Shown piece after piece: positions 22,623-34,014 of a DNA stretch of 64,000 bases. Position numbers and translations under genes: made by a program. The stretch spans positions 1 through 64,000 of the forward strand of contig JAOWBW010002491.1 in the NCBI GenBank assembly GCA_026119855.1, written 5' to 3'. Position 1 is the first letter of the stretch. Every line of letters begins with the position of its first letter. Origin of the DNA: Campanula takesimana (lineage: Eukaryota > Streptophyta > Magnoliopsida > Asterales > Campanulaceae). Under the pieces are notes generated by a model, which ran no database searches, was not told where the DNA came from, and saw only the letters and a program-made list of their open reading frames with translations.

Positions 22623-25009
22623 TCACTTCTTGGCCCTCCCTAAGAAGCCTGGCCGCCTCAGCAGTGCTCGTCCCACAACCTGCACATGAAAACACAAATG
22701 GCTTAGCAAAAGAGACATAAATGAAAGGTGCGTGTGTGCAAAGAAGAATCATACCGCCTCGACTGGGATCTCCTCAGCCGGGACCCCCTCCCCTGGAGTG
22801 GACAATTCTACCTTGTGAACCCTGCCATCCACATAGACAAAAGAATAGTCTGTCCAAGCCGGTGGGACTACCCCAGAAGCCACCACCTGTGGCGACCGCA
22901 ACCTTGTGGCCACAAAACGGCCGTATGGCTCGCCAGTGATTAAAATAGAGGCATCCGCTCCCATAAGATAGGGGTCCTCCCCTTAGTCAGCCACAAACAT
23001 GGTCTCAGGAGGATCTACCGACCCCCTCTGCACGAGCTCCAACCCGTGCTGCCATAGGACCCTCTCGCCTAAATTAAACGAGGTAAAAGCCGAATGCAAA
23101 GAGTAAAGTGAAGGCAGAAAAGAATGAAAGAGGGAAAGGAAATACCTCTAGGATGAACTGGAAGTAAGCCAAGGACTTGCTCGCTTTCCGACTATACTTG
23201 TCGAGTTCCATGTATAGCTCGGCAAGGCCGGCCTCGCCCCAAGCAATGCCTTTGATGGCCTCGGGAGTAGTCAATGAGCCGAGAAGAGGAAACATGCACG
23301 TCGTGTTGGCATTGGGAAAAATGGTATTGCCAAGAAGGTTCCATACGTAGGAGCGCCCGAGTTGCTCATCTGTAATCCGGCCTGCCCAATACTCCGAAAA
23401 GTTGGCCCGGATGGCCCTTTCAACATTCTGCACCAAAATGCCCAAACCCTTGGTAGTGCCTGAGAATCCAATAAGCGCTCTGATCTCCGTCTCAGGGATC
23501 CTTTCCCTCCACACAACCGGATGACCGTCAAAGGAGAGCCCAGAACTGGCCGCAAAATCAACCGGAGTCACGGTCACCTCCCCCAACTTAAATGGAAAGT
23601 GTGGGTCGTGTCCCACCAATACTCGCCAAGGGCGTTGAGAAGCCCCATGCTCTTGTTGGTGTTAGCCAACTTGACCACGACCTCGCTAAAAGGCACCAAG
23701 CCGGTGCGCTCCACCCAATCCCTCGGACCAGGTGCGCCATCAATGGACTCGGGCATGGCCTCCCAAAAAGAGAAGCAAACATCCGGCAATCCTCAAGATT
23801 TGGGATCACCACTCTGCAGGTAAACATAGCAAAGGTATGAATAACACAATTTAAAAATACCAATGCTCATGATGAATGCAAATGATAAAATGAAAACAAG
23901 AAGTGAACATGCATTGAAGTTCTCCGTCCCCTTTCAAATTGCATAGACATTTGAGGGTTATTATTTAAAAAGAATGTTTCCGTCCCCTTTCAAATTGCAT
24001 AGACATTTGAGGGTCATTTTGGAAAAATGTGTTTCCGTCCCCTTTCAAATTGCATAGACATTTGAGGGTCATTATTTGTAAAAATGTTTCCGTCCCCTTT
24101 CAAATTGCATAGACATTTGAGGGTCATTTTGGAAAAATGTGTTTCCGTCCCCTTTCAAATTGCATAGACATTTGAGGGTCATTATTTGAAAAAATGTTTC
24201 CGTCCCCTTTCAAATTGCATAGACATTTGAGGGTCATTTTGAAAAAAATGTGTTTCCGTCCCCTTTCAAATTGCATAGACATTTGAGGGTCATTATTTGA
24301 AAAAATGTTTCCGACCCCTTTCAAATTGCATAGACATTTGAGGGTCATTATTTGAAAAAATATTTCCGTCCCCTTTCAAATTGCATAGACATTTTAGGGT
24401 CATTTTGGAAAAATGTGTAGACATTTGAGGGTCATTTTGGAAAAATGTGTTTCCGTCCCCTTCCAAATTGCATAGACATTTGAGGGTCATTTTGGAAAAA
24501 TGTGTCTCCATTCCCATTCAAATTGCATAGACATTTGAGGGTCATGGAATCTTAGGGTCTAAGTCCCTCGCAAGGAATAAACAACATTTCTTAGCATGAA
24601 CGTAAGCGACAACGTCCTGAGACGCGCTTAATAACTAGTCGGAGCCTAGGGTACAAGCATTTCATGCACAAAAGTGCGGACAACACACTTTAAATTTTAA
24701 AGTATGGCTAGGCACGTCCGATTGAGGAAATGAACGCATGCCCATGGTCCTTAAAATTTCAAAGTATGGCTAGGGTACAAGAATCCCAACTTGCATGAAC
24801 ATAAGCCCTAGGTCTAGGCAATGCACCCATTTGACATAGAAAAGCTTAGAAATGCTTACCCCTTCGCCTTGACATAGATGTACGGTGGGAGACTTGTAAA
24901 AACCCGCTCCCGCATCCCGGAGATCAACAGTGTAGCCACAAAAATTCCGAGCCATGTCGAGCCTCTTCTCCGCCCCTCTAGGGTAGCCCACGCGCGCCCG
25001 TCCCGCCAT
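22623..25009 (-). pseudogene. Antisense four-exon plant mobile domain gene
   Basis: Exons inferred on the minus strand: 25009-24860, 23813-23146, 23063-22755 and 22679-22623, with GT-AG introns of 1046, 82 and 75 bp, all phase 0. Exon 1 is exactly 50 codons, exon 3 is 103 and exon 4 ends in a stop after 18. Exon 2 carries the plant mobile domain: signature stretches LGEYWWDTTHTF, GEVTVTPVDFAASSGLSF and GRSYVWNLLG. Proteins with this domain (MAIL1/MAIN type) act in silencing and genome stability, and transposon-borne versions are known. Breaks: TGA early in exon 2, a one-base loss near 23590 (exon 2 is 668 bp) and TAA in exon 3. Exon 1 matches no domain I know. Lying antisense to the element's RNA, its introns would survive retrotransposition. 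Domain call is firm; exon limits are inference. Confidence 0.68.
23919..24545. repeat. 55-bp minisatellite in the antisense gene's intron 1
   Basis: Eleven or so units begin TTTCCGTCCCCTTTC. Successive starts at 23980, 24035, 24090, 24145 and 24200 give a 55-bp period. Units alternate between ...CATTTTGGAAAAATGTG and ...CATTATTTGAAAAAATG endings, a 110-bp higher-order dimer. Tandem repeats in untranslated parts are a known trait of Tat-lineage elements. Confidence 0.92.
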
Positions 25010-26625
25010 AAGTAATCCTTGAAAAATCTAGGGAAGAAAATTCAAAATTAATGTAGTTTTCCCTCTCAATTTCGCCCCTACCCTGCTCTGTTTTCGTCTG
25101 AGTTTTTTTGGAAGATGAAAGGAACAGCCGTAAGGCTACTGTGTTTTGAAAAAGAAGGGACTCGCCCTCGATCCGTAAGTATGGTTTGGGCGAGGAAAAA
25201 CCTCACCCCAAAAGTTACACTCTGGCCCCTGGCGCCTTCCCCGAGAAGAACTTAGGCCCCCTCCCCTTGAAAAATGTTCAAAATCTCCCTAGGTGGGACA
25301 CTACGGCCGTCCTTGACATAAGCCCAGTAAAATTTGTGAGGATTATCTCCCGGCAGTCTTTGACGTAAGCCCAGTAAAATTTGTGAAAATTGCTTGATGT
25401 GAGAATACACTTAAGCCCGGTGAGGAAATCACATCTCCCGGCAGTTTGTAAGCCCGTCTTTTGCCTAGGAGGAGTATAGTCTTAGGCAGTCCTTGACGTA
25501 AGCTCAGTAGAAAATTGTGAGAGTTTGCCTAGTGCGAGCATACCCTAGGCGGTCCCTATGCGATGTAAGCCCTTTGACTCTTCTCCCGGTAGTTTGTAAG
25601 CCCATTTTACCTAAGAAGACCCGGCTGTTTGTAAGCCCGTCTTTGCCTAGTATAAGCAAGATCCCGTCCCCTGGCGAGTCTTAGGTCGTCCTTGACTTAA
25701 GCCCAGCGAACTCTTAGGTTTAGAAAACCTCGTCCCGGTAATCTTTAGTGGGATGTAAGACCAGTTTTCCCATCAAACTCCCCAAAGATGGAGTTGACCA
25801 AGCCTTGACTCAGAATAGTCATTATAGGTTGAAGCCTTCGTCCCGGCAATCCTTAGTGGGATGTAAGACCAGTTTTTCCGTCAACCATCCCGTAGAGTAG
25901 TGTTGACCAAGCTAAACCTTGACCCAGAGTGGTCATTATAGGTTGAAGCCTTTGTCCCGGCCGTCCTTAGTGGGACGTAAGACCAGTTTTCCCGTCAAAC
26001 TCCCCAAAGGTGGAGTTGACCCAAGTAAAACCTTGACTCAGAATAGTCATTATAGGTTGAGGCCTTTGTCCCGGCAGTCCTTAATGACGTAAGACCATCC
26101 TTGTAAGTCAACCCTCTCTATAGAGCCAAGTTGACCATATCCCGCCTCTGACCCCGAGGGTCACGCTTCCTTGTGTAAGTCAACACTCTCTATAGATCCA
26201 AGTTGACCATGTCCCGCCTCTGACCCCGAGGGTCACGCTTCCTTGTCTAAGTCAACCCTCTTCATAGAGCCAAGTTGACCATGTCCCGCCTCTGACCCCG
26301 AGGGTCATGCTTCCTTGTGTAAGTCAACCCTCTCCATAGAGCCAAGTTGACCATGTCCCGCCTCTGAACTCGCCAAGAGTCATGCTCGTTCCCCTAGGAA
26401 ATGATGACTAATATCCGCCTAGCCCTTAGGTTTGGATAGCCTTAAAACTTCTCTCCTTTTCTGAACTACGTAGGCTTGATTCCCCGCAAACGGGATACGT
26501 AGGAATCCTATACCTTTAGGTCCATCCATGAAAACCAAAATTGGTCAAGCCGTCCTCCCATCAGATTGGGATGCTTATTTTTATCGACAACCCCGCTTTT
26601 CCAAAGCGACGTTGCCGAGGGGCTC
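25010..26625 (+). repeat. Tat-B 3' noncoding region with tandem repeats
   Basis: No genes. Three repeat sets follow one another: irregular units with GTAAGCCCAGTAAAATTTGTG (about 25315-25560); about three units of roughly 120 bp around CCTTAGTGGGATGTAAGACC (25730-26090); and four 72-bp units starting GTAAGTCAAC at 26103, 26175, 26247 and 26319. The tract GCCGAGGGGCTC ends at the LTR and is the likely polypurine tract. Confidence 0.8.
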
Positions 26626-28149
26626 TGTAAGTACCCCAATCTGAAATCGACCAACCTTAGGGGAACTCTTAGCACCATTCAGGGATAAACTGATGGGATA
26701 GGACCTAACTAGGATAAACTGAAAATTCCAGGATTGCTTTGGAATTAAACTTGGAAAAATCCATAAGCTCGCCAGGCTGAGCTGTACGGATGGTTTAGAC
26801 GCGGGAAGGGGCTCGCCGTACGGCTGGTCACCTTAAGTCCCTATAAATTGAGACCCTTGCTAATCATTTTAGAGGGGGGAGAAATATAGTTTTGTAGGTG
26901 AAACCCTGCAGAAATACAGTATGAGTGAAACACCACCAAACACTTGAGTGAAAAGAGAGGAACATAGGCCATAACCACCATAGGTGAAGCCTCCTTCTCC
27001 CAATCTTCTCTCCATCTCAAACTCTTTTGTTCTTGTTCATATTGTTTATCTACTTGCATTTCAAGCCTTGACCTTGTCAAGCACCTTTATATTGCAAGTC
27101 TTTCCCTTGTCAAGCATCTTTATATTGCAAGTCTTGTCCTTTCAAGCACCTTATATTCTTGTTATATGTATCTTGGAACGAAATCATGAAATGATTCAAG
27201 GTGCCCTCACATCCAAGTATGTGAAAAGGGATGAAACCTAAAGAAGATCATGATTTGTTAATTTCTTGTCTTTAAATAGCTTGATGATCCATTTTTTGGT
27301 GAAAGCATGTATCTTTATGTTGTATTTGGCCATGATGATCATGTTGGGTGATAAAGTTCAAATCTTTATCATCCCAACCTTGATTTAGCATCCTACATTT
27401 GGGTCATAAAGATTCAATCTTTATGTCATTTTGTTGTCCCTAAAGGTTTAATCTTGTATAAAAATCCCATTTTGATGGTAAAGTTTGAATCTTTACTCAT
27501 CAAAATGGCCATCTTGGCTCAAAGGCCACTTTCATCACATTTTATCAATAATTCCTCAATGATTGTCTTAATCACATCCAAAATTCTTGTTTTGGTGTCT
27601 AATCTAGTGATTAATGACATATGGATGATTTGATTTGTGTTTTGTTACAAAAGAATGGCTGGAAATGATCAAACAGTCCAGTTTCAGACATAATGCTCTG
27701 TTTCTGTATGGAACTGGACTGATTCCTGGGAATCTGTTAAAATTCCTAGGAAGACCCCCTTTAGCCGTATGGCTACTTTGTATAGGGGCATATTTCAGTC
27801 CAGTCCCCCTTTAATCCAGAATGTTTACAAAAGAACCCCTTTTTGTTAAAATCCTAACCGTTTTCTGTTAAAGTCAGTTTCTCCCGTTTTCTACACACAC
27901 ACACACACACATATGAACTTTACGTTAACAAACACAAGGGAGACTCGGCTTTGTCCGAGGCGGCTTGGGTGACGTGAAACTCTTCCCAATCCATAACCTG
28001 ACCTCCGAACTCATAAATCTCTAACCATTTTCATTTGTTGGGTTAAAAGTTAACAAATGTGGCGGCTACGTTAAGTTTGTGAAGTTACACGTGTTTGGAT
28101 TTTCTTCCTCGAAACGAACCCGTTTCGCCCCCAGGGGGGGATCCTCACA
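26626..28149 (+). mobile_element. Tat-B 3' LTR (about 1.52 kb)
   Basis: This is a copy of 16627-18163 with the same ends. CTGTACGG at 26782 and CCGTACGG at 26816 keep the 34-bp spacing. The copy lacks 5 bp upstream of the TATA box relative to the 5' LTR. Confidence 0.93.
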
Positions 28150-28154
28150 GTTTG
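28150..28154. repeat. Target-site duplication of Tat-B, right
   Basis: GTTTG, the partner of 16622-16626. Copia-3 LTR sequence resumes immediately after it. Confidence 0.95.
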
Positions 28155-28730
28155 GGCTTTGTTTTTCTGCTCTGATTTTTGACGGGTTTTTGGCCTATTT
28201 CTCCTTAAGGGTTTAGGTTTAATAAGTATAAAAACCCTCTCTTTTCCTTAGTCCATATGGAATTGAATGGGAGAAACCTAATTGTTATTGTATCATTATT
28301 GGTAGCCACCATGTGTTTGAGAAACAAATTCTTGAGTTTAGATTAAGAATCAAAAGCTCAAGAACACCAATAAATTCATATAGCCTTTGAAGATTAGAAA
28401 AGCGTGTTTTCTAATGGGTCTAGCAATCCAGATCTAGAATGGTTCTAGATATTCGTTCGCGTGTAGATACACATAGAGGATTTTTCTTTAGCATCTCAAG
28501 TTCGTGTTCTTGTGATCCTGATTCGAAGAACGCGAAGAACGAGGAGATCAAATCTAAAGCTTGAAGACTTGAAGATTTGAAGATCCCGAAAATTTTAAAC
28601 GCGCAACATGGTTAGTATTCTAAATTCATCTTGCTATTAATTTAATCATCATGAATGTAGCTTGGAGCTTAGGGTTTTGTTGATTTCATATTGCCGTCTT
28701 CCGCTGCGCAAGGTGCCTCAAAACCCAACA
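28155..28730 (+). mobile_element. Copia-3 5' LTR, second part
   Basis: This continues the copia-3 5' LTR and matches 34999-35569. It contains a TATA box (AGTATAAAAAC, about 28219) and ends CCAACA at 28730. Confidence 0.92.
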
Positions 28731-28731
28731 G

Positions 28732-28743
28732 TGGTATCAGATC
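28732..28743 (+). other. Copia-3 primer-binding site
   Basis: TGGTATCAGATC differs at one base from the initiator methionine tRNA complement and lies one base after the LTR. Confidence 0.85.
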
Positions 28744-30220
28744 CCCGTTCATGTATGATTATTTTAATAATATCATGTTGATAATATAATTGCATTATAT
28801 GTGTTAACATGCTATTTGAATTTAGATTTATGGTGTTTATGTAGTTTATGCGTTTTATGTAGTTTATTGTTTTTGTAAACTTTAATCGCACTATTCAATC
28901 GCAATAAAATTATGGTGGATTTAAAGTTGTTTGGGTTATCAATTTTTGATTGGATCAAACTTTTGATAATCTAGAGATTCAATAATAAATGATTTATTCA
29001 AGGTTTTGTTGATCATGATAATTGGATCATCAAAAACATCAAATCCTAAATTGAATAGGGAAAAACAATTTTGAGACAATTTTTTATTTTTCGCAGAAGG
29101 TCTGACCGGACCTAGATTGTGACCCGGCCGGAACATCGGTTCTGGTGCGCGCGCAGGGCTAGGGTTTGTGGTGGATTTTGTGGTTTGAAAATCCTATTTG
29201 TTTTAGTCTTGTGAATTCTAAGATTGGATCAAGGTTTGGATGGCTAGCCTACATTCTCGAGACTGTGTTTCCCAAACTTGGTCGCATTCAAAGATTCAAA
29301 GATAAAACGAAGTTAGAATTATGAAGGGTTCATAATTTCTAAAATTGAGAATCAAAATTCTTGATTCGAAGTTTGGAGATCCATGTGGAATTTTGAATGC
29401 AATTGGCTTACGTTCATCGAGACCATCTATTGCTTAGTTTCGGCCACATGGATTACTTTCTTAGTTTCTTGAATTAGTGCGGAATTTTGGATGCCTATGG
29501 CTTAGTTTCGGCCGCACTTCTTGTTGTCTTGATTTGGATTTAATGACCAAAGTTCAAAGAGTCCCATCCTCATAATTATAGAAAAACTAATGACACATAA
29601 ATATCATGCTTAAATTAATGAAGATTAATTTAATGACTAATCTTGATGCTTTACATGTTATGTGCTCATAAACGTGTTATATGCTATATGAAAGAACCTT
29701 CTTGAAAACTTAAGTCATGTGCCAATCCACTATTAAAACACTTGTGAGTACACCGGGTAGTTTTATGCAGGCTACACCCTAGCGAGGTGCATTGATTCTA
29801 TCAGTGTATAAGCAAGATGAGTGAATTAGAGTTTCCTATACGTTTAACGCGGTTTGACTTAATTAGGCTATCAAAACAGTTTTGGGCCTAAAGCACAAGA
29901 TGAGATTAAAACATGTTTGACATTGGATGTCTAAAACAATCTCATAAAAGATCTAAGAATCATATATGATATGATTGATAAGAGTTATCTACCTAAATAA
30001 CTTGATTTTGAGCAGTCGTGCCCTAGCCGACTCAAAATTGGGTGAAATATGGATTTTAGCCCACATAAATTATATTATACAATTATTGTATATGAAGGTT
30101 ATATAATTTAGTGGGAGTATTTATGAAATACAAATTATTTATCTCTTAAATTATTGGTATGAAATATATGTGTATATTTATTTGCATATTTATGTAGAAT
30201 ATTATCTTAAACTTTAATTA
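28744..30220 (+). other. Copia-3 untranslated leader
   Basis: Collinear with the copia-1 and copia-2 leaders and well preserved. It has GGACC at 29108 and GGAAC at 29130, 22 bp apart, in the ACCGGACC style of its own LTR. CCTAGCG-type words are at 29767-29793 and 30009-30035. The second of the three leader word sites seen in copia-1 is lost here. Confidence 0.65.
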
Positions 30221-33200
30221 TGTTTGTTACTGCGATCTGTTCTTTAAAAGGACAAAGTTAAAAGAGAATGATATTAATTTCTTTGATTAGATCATGAGCT
30301 TAAGAATTATTCTAAAGTAAGAACGTAAATTATACATTCTTAATAATCATAAGTAACCTAAATTGCAATATTAATTTGATTACAATGTTCCATAGGATCA
30401 TAAAAATTTAATTTGATTAATTTGTTGATGATCTTGGATTCATGAATAAATTGTTTATTCTTGGTTTTGATGATCATGATGACTGGATCACCATGAACAC
30501 CAAATCCTAATTGAATCAAGGAAAGCAATTTTAAGGTAAATTTTGGAAATTAAAAATCTACCGCTTGTATGATAGATATTTGAGTTGAATTTAATTGTCA
30601 GATGGCTGGTTTTAGAAACCGTGTTTCCTGAAATTAAATGTCAGTTTCAAAATAAACCTGGGATTGAATCTAGTTTCAGATGGCTGGTTTGCGAAACCGT
30701 GTTTCCTGAAAAGTGATGTCAATTCAGAATTCAGAAAACTGAAATCATAATCCTGAATCGTTCTTGATTGCTGAAATTAGTTAAATTGATGAGACATGGT
30801 TTGTGCTCTCAATATCTGAACTAACAAGCGGAAAGATGATGATCTAAGTCGAAAATTTGATTTTTAACTTAATGAATTTCTAAAAGGAAAGAGGATTAAA
30901 AGATAAAGATAAGACAAACGTTGTTAAGCCTAACGGAAGTAATTGGTTAAAATTATAACTCTTATTGATGCAATTTGGTAAAGTGGCAATTGGATTGACC
31001 ATTTAAAATTGTAATCAAAATTCTGGATGATCAATAAAAGTGAATGGTAGTGAGACTACCATATGGGATATTTATGTTATAAAGATTAAATCTTTCTACT
31101 TTTAATTATTGGGTATTGGATACCGGATATGGATCCCATATTTGTATAAATGTGCAACAATTAGTAATAGAAAGACTACTTATGCAAAGTAAAGTTAATC
31201 TATTAATGGTAATGATGCAAGAGTTGCAACATTGTTCATAGAACACTTATGAAGTCACTTTACTCACTAAGTAGAAGATATTATTTTATTTTCTATTAAG
31301 ATAATGAAGGATAATTATTTCTTATTGAGAATAAGAAAAATGCTTTATTTATTATGATTTGCTTTATCGTACTGTTAAATCATATAAATCAATCTTATAT
31401 CCTAAATCTTGAAGAAAAAAATAATAATTAAGGCTATAACATAAATAATTAAATTCTTTATGCATTATTGTTTTGACCAAATAAATAAGAAACACATATC
31501 TAAAATTCCATGGGACGGAGTTTTAAAGTCATATGATTTTGAATCATTTAACATATGTAAATCTTATTTACTTTGACCAAGACATCTTTTACTAAGAGTA
31601 GTAAAATGGCTAGTGACTTATTAAACCTAATACACGTTGATGTATATGGTTCATTAAGTAGAAATGCTAAAAGAGGATTTTGGTACTACTTGGTAAAACT
31701 ATTCAAAGATTCTGATTTGATCGTGATGATGAATAATTGAACCAAGAATTTGACAATCATCTTTAAGATTGTGAAATTGTTTCACAAATTAACTCCACCA
31801 AGAACATCATTTTGGAATGATGTGTCTAAGTGAAGATATAGAACCTTATTGGATATGGTTCATTAGATGATAAAGTCAAATTGATCTTCCATTATTTATT
31901 TTGGGGTTATGTATTGGAAACCGCTATAATTACAATAATTGAGTTCCATCAAAATAGATTCAAAGGTACCATATGTGATATGGAATGAAAGAAAACTTGG
32001 TTTGTCTTTCATGAAGATTTAAGAAAGTGAGACCTTTTGGAAAGGACTTGTCTAGGACAAGGTCACACTTAAATCTAATAAATGTAATTTCATTGGATAT
32101 CCTAAGGAAACTTGAGAATATTATTGTACTCATAAGAAGCAAATTATTTGTTGCTTATGATGGTACTTTTCAAGATAAATTGTTTATCTCTAAAAGAACC
32201 AGTGTGAGTAAAATATATCTCGAATGGTTCGAGACCTAGAAAATAACATAGAACCTTATATGTAAGTTGAACAAACGTTCACAAGGAGTTGTGAAAATTC
32301 GCTCAAGTTACACAAGTTACTTGCATATATGATAGGATACAATCTATAACAAGAAATATTAGATTTCTCATACTTGTGTCGATGCACTTGAGTAATCTAT
32401 AAGGGTTTATTTGTTTAGATTTTCCTAATAGCTTTCTGACTTGGAGAAAATATTGAGGTAAAGTTCATTGAGAATGACATAATTACCACCTATCAAGATG
32501 AAATGTCCGCTCCATATTTAGATTAATTGCTTGGAGTCATAAAATCTAAAAGGCAATCCATGTAGTATAATCAAGTTTGGAACTTGATCATTCTAACCTA
32601 AGGTGTAAAAACCAAAGGATGGAATTGAGTTTTCTTGGAGAAAACTAACATGGGTAGCAAGAAACATACTAATTAAGCAAGACTAAATGTGAAAGGTTGA
32701 CTCATATTTCGACTATGATAAAACTTTCTCACTCGTAGTCATGCTTTAAGATATTAGAATTCTCATTGTCATATTTTCATATTTGGAATATGAAATTTGA
32801 CAAATGAATATCAAAACAGCGTACCTTAACAGGAACGAACTTAATGATGTATTGGATACAACCTAAAGGTATTGATAGTCTAGAAAATTCTAATAAAGTA
32901 AGTAAGTTGCAGAAATCCATGTGATGGATTGAAGCAAGCTTCTTGGAGTTAAAAACAATCATTTTGATGAAGTGTTCAAATCGTTTGAAATTCATCAAAT
33001 ATGAGCCTTGTGTTTGCTAGAAAATTAGTGGGAGCATAGTCTAATTCCTAGTCTTGTATATGTGGTTGACATGTAGTTCATTGGAAAGAGTTTCTTAATG
33101 AAGGACTTAGGAAGAAGCCGCTTATATCATTGGAATTAATATCTATTGATATAAATCTAGGAAGTTGATTGGTTTGTGTCAAAGTACTTGTAGAGATAAA

Positions 33201-33964
33201 GCACTGAATTGTTCAGTATGCAAGACTTTTGGAGAAGAACTTGCAACATTGTCTAATGACAATATTCTTGGCAAGACTTAGTCTTAGTGGAAGACTAATG
33301 AGAAAGAATACATGATTAGGATTCCATACGTTTCGGCAATTGGATCTATCATGTATGTCATATTATGTATTTAGACGGGATAACTCGCATACTTGGAGTA
33401 TGATGAGAACACACTAATCATGTCCTAGTGAAAGTCACTAGATAGTGGTCAAGAATGTCCTTATGTACTTGAGAAGAATTAAGGATGCATTCTTGATGGT
33501 TGTTGACATGGGAGATGATCTAGTAAATGGTTACATAGATGCATGCTTCCACATCAACAAAGGTAATTTAAATCGCAGTATAAACATATGTTTAAAGTTA
33601 GTGCTATTAATTGGAATAGTTCCAAGTAAATACACTATAAATTATTCTACGAATAAAAATTAAGAATTTAGTTACACGAGTTGTAACTAAAGGAGTTTTT
33701 TGAATATAGATGTTATTAGTAAAACTAGAAATAGTTTCTAGTACTACTAATTCTATGGACCTTTATTGTGAAATAATGGTTATTCCACAAGCGAAAGGTG
33801 CCAATGGCTCATCTATGATCCAAACACACACTCAGACATTTCTATCTCTACGAGAAATCGTTGACATGGGAGATGTTAAAATATGCAAAATACCTTATGA
33901 TGATAACAAGGACAATCATCATACATATGTTCCTCCACATGCTGTTATGATGGTCATAAGCTAA
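30221..33964 (+). pseudogene. Copia-3 gag-pol, extensively decayed
   Basis: Only scattered stretches of the copia polyprotein can be read. They are a gag start near 30230; a protease stretch (WVLDTGYGSH, about 31110); integrase traces (HVDVYG near 31635 and LTPPRTSFWNDV near 31790); RT traces near 32470-33120; and RNase H traces at 33445-33964 ending near DDNKD. Frames shift every few tens of codons and whole segments of gag and RT are missing or unreadable. The ends of the element, by contrast, are intact. It cannot code for any enzyme. The region is more AT-rich than in copia-1 and copia-2, consistent with long decay or with repeated copying of a dead template. Confidence 0.82.
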
Positions 33965-34003
33965 GCTCAATGGTATTGGATACGCATTGATTAGGCCTAG
34001 TGC

Positions 34004-34014
34004 AAGTGGGAGAT
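34004..34014 (+). other. Copia-3 polypurine tract
   Basis: AAGTGGGAGAT, identical to copia-1, ends directly at the 3' LTR. Confidence 0.85.

Larger units (their letters stand above)
16627..28149 (+). mobile_element. Tat-B, Tat/Ogre-type non-autonomous LTR element
   Basis: This complete 11.5-kb insertion has LTRs at 16627-18163 and 26626-28149, a GTTTG duplication and a primer site of the type known in Tat/Ogre elements. The interior holds a shortened gag (19304-20050), a long noncoding stretch, an antisense four-exon gene (22623-25009) and 3' tandem repeats. No protease, RT, RNase H or integrase motif was found in either strand, so it needs enzymes from a relative. The LTRs differ by roughly 6% in their first 340 bp. 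Confidence 0.92.

Noticed and set aside
24124..24517. Repetitive open frames with FERGRKH-type units
   Set aside because: They are translations of the 55-bp minisatellite, which lies in an inferred intron.
23919..24545. CRISPR-like regular spacing
   Set aside because: The whole 55-bp unit repeats with no unique spacers, and the setting is a plant retrotransposon, so it is a minisatellite.
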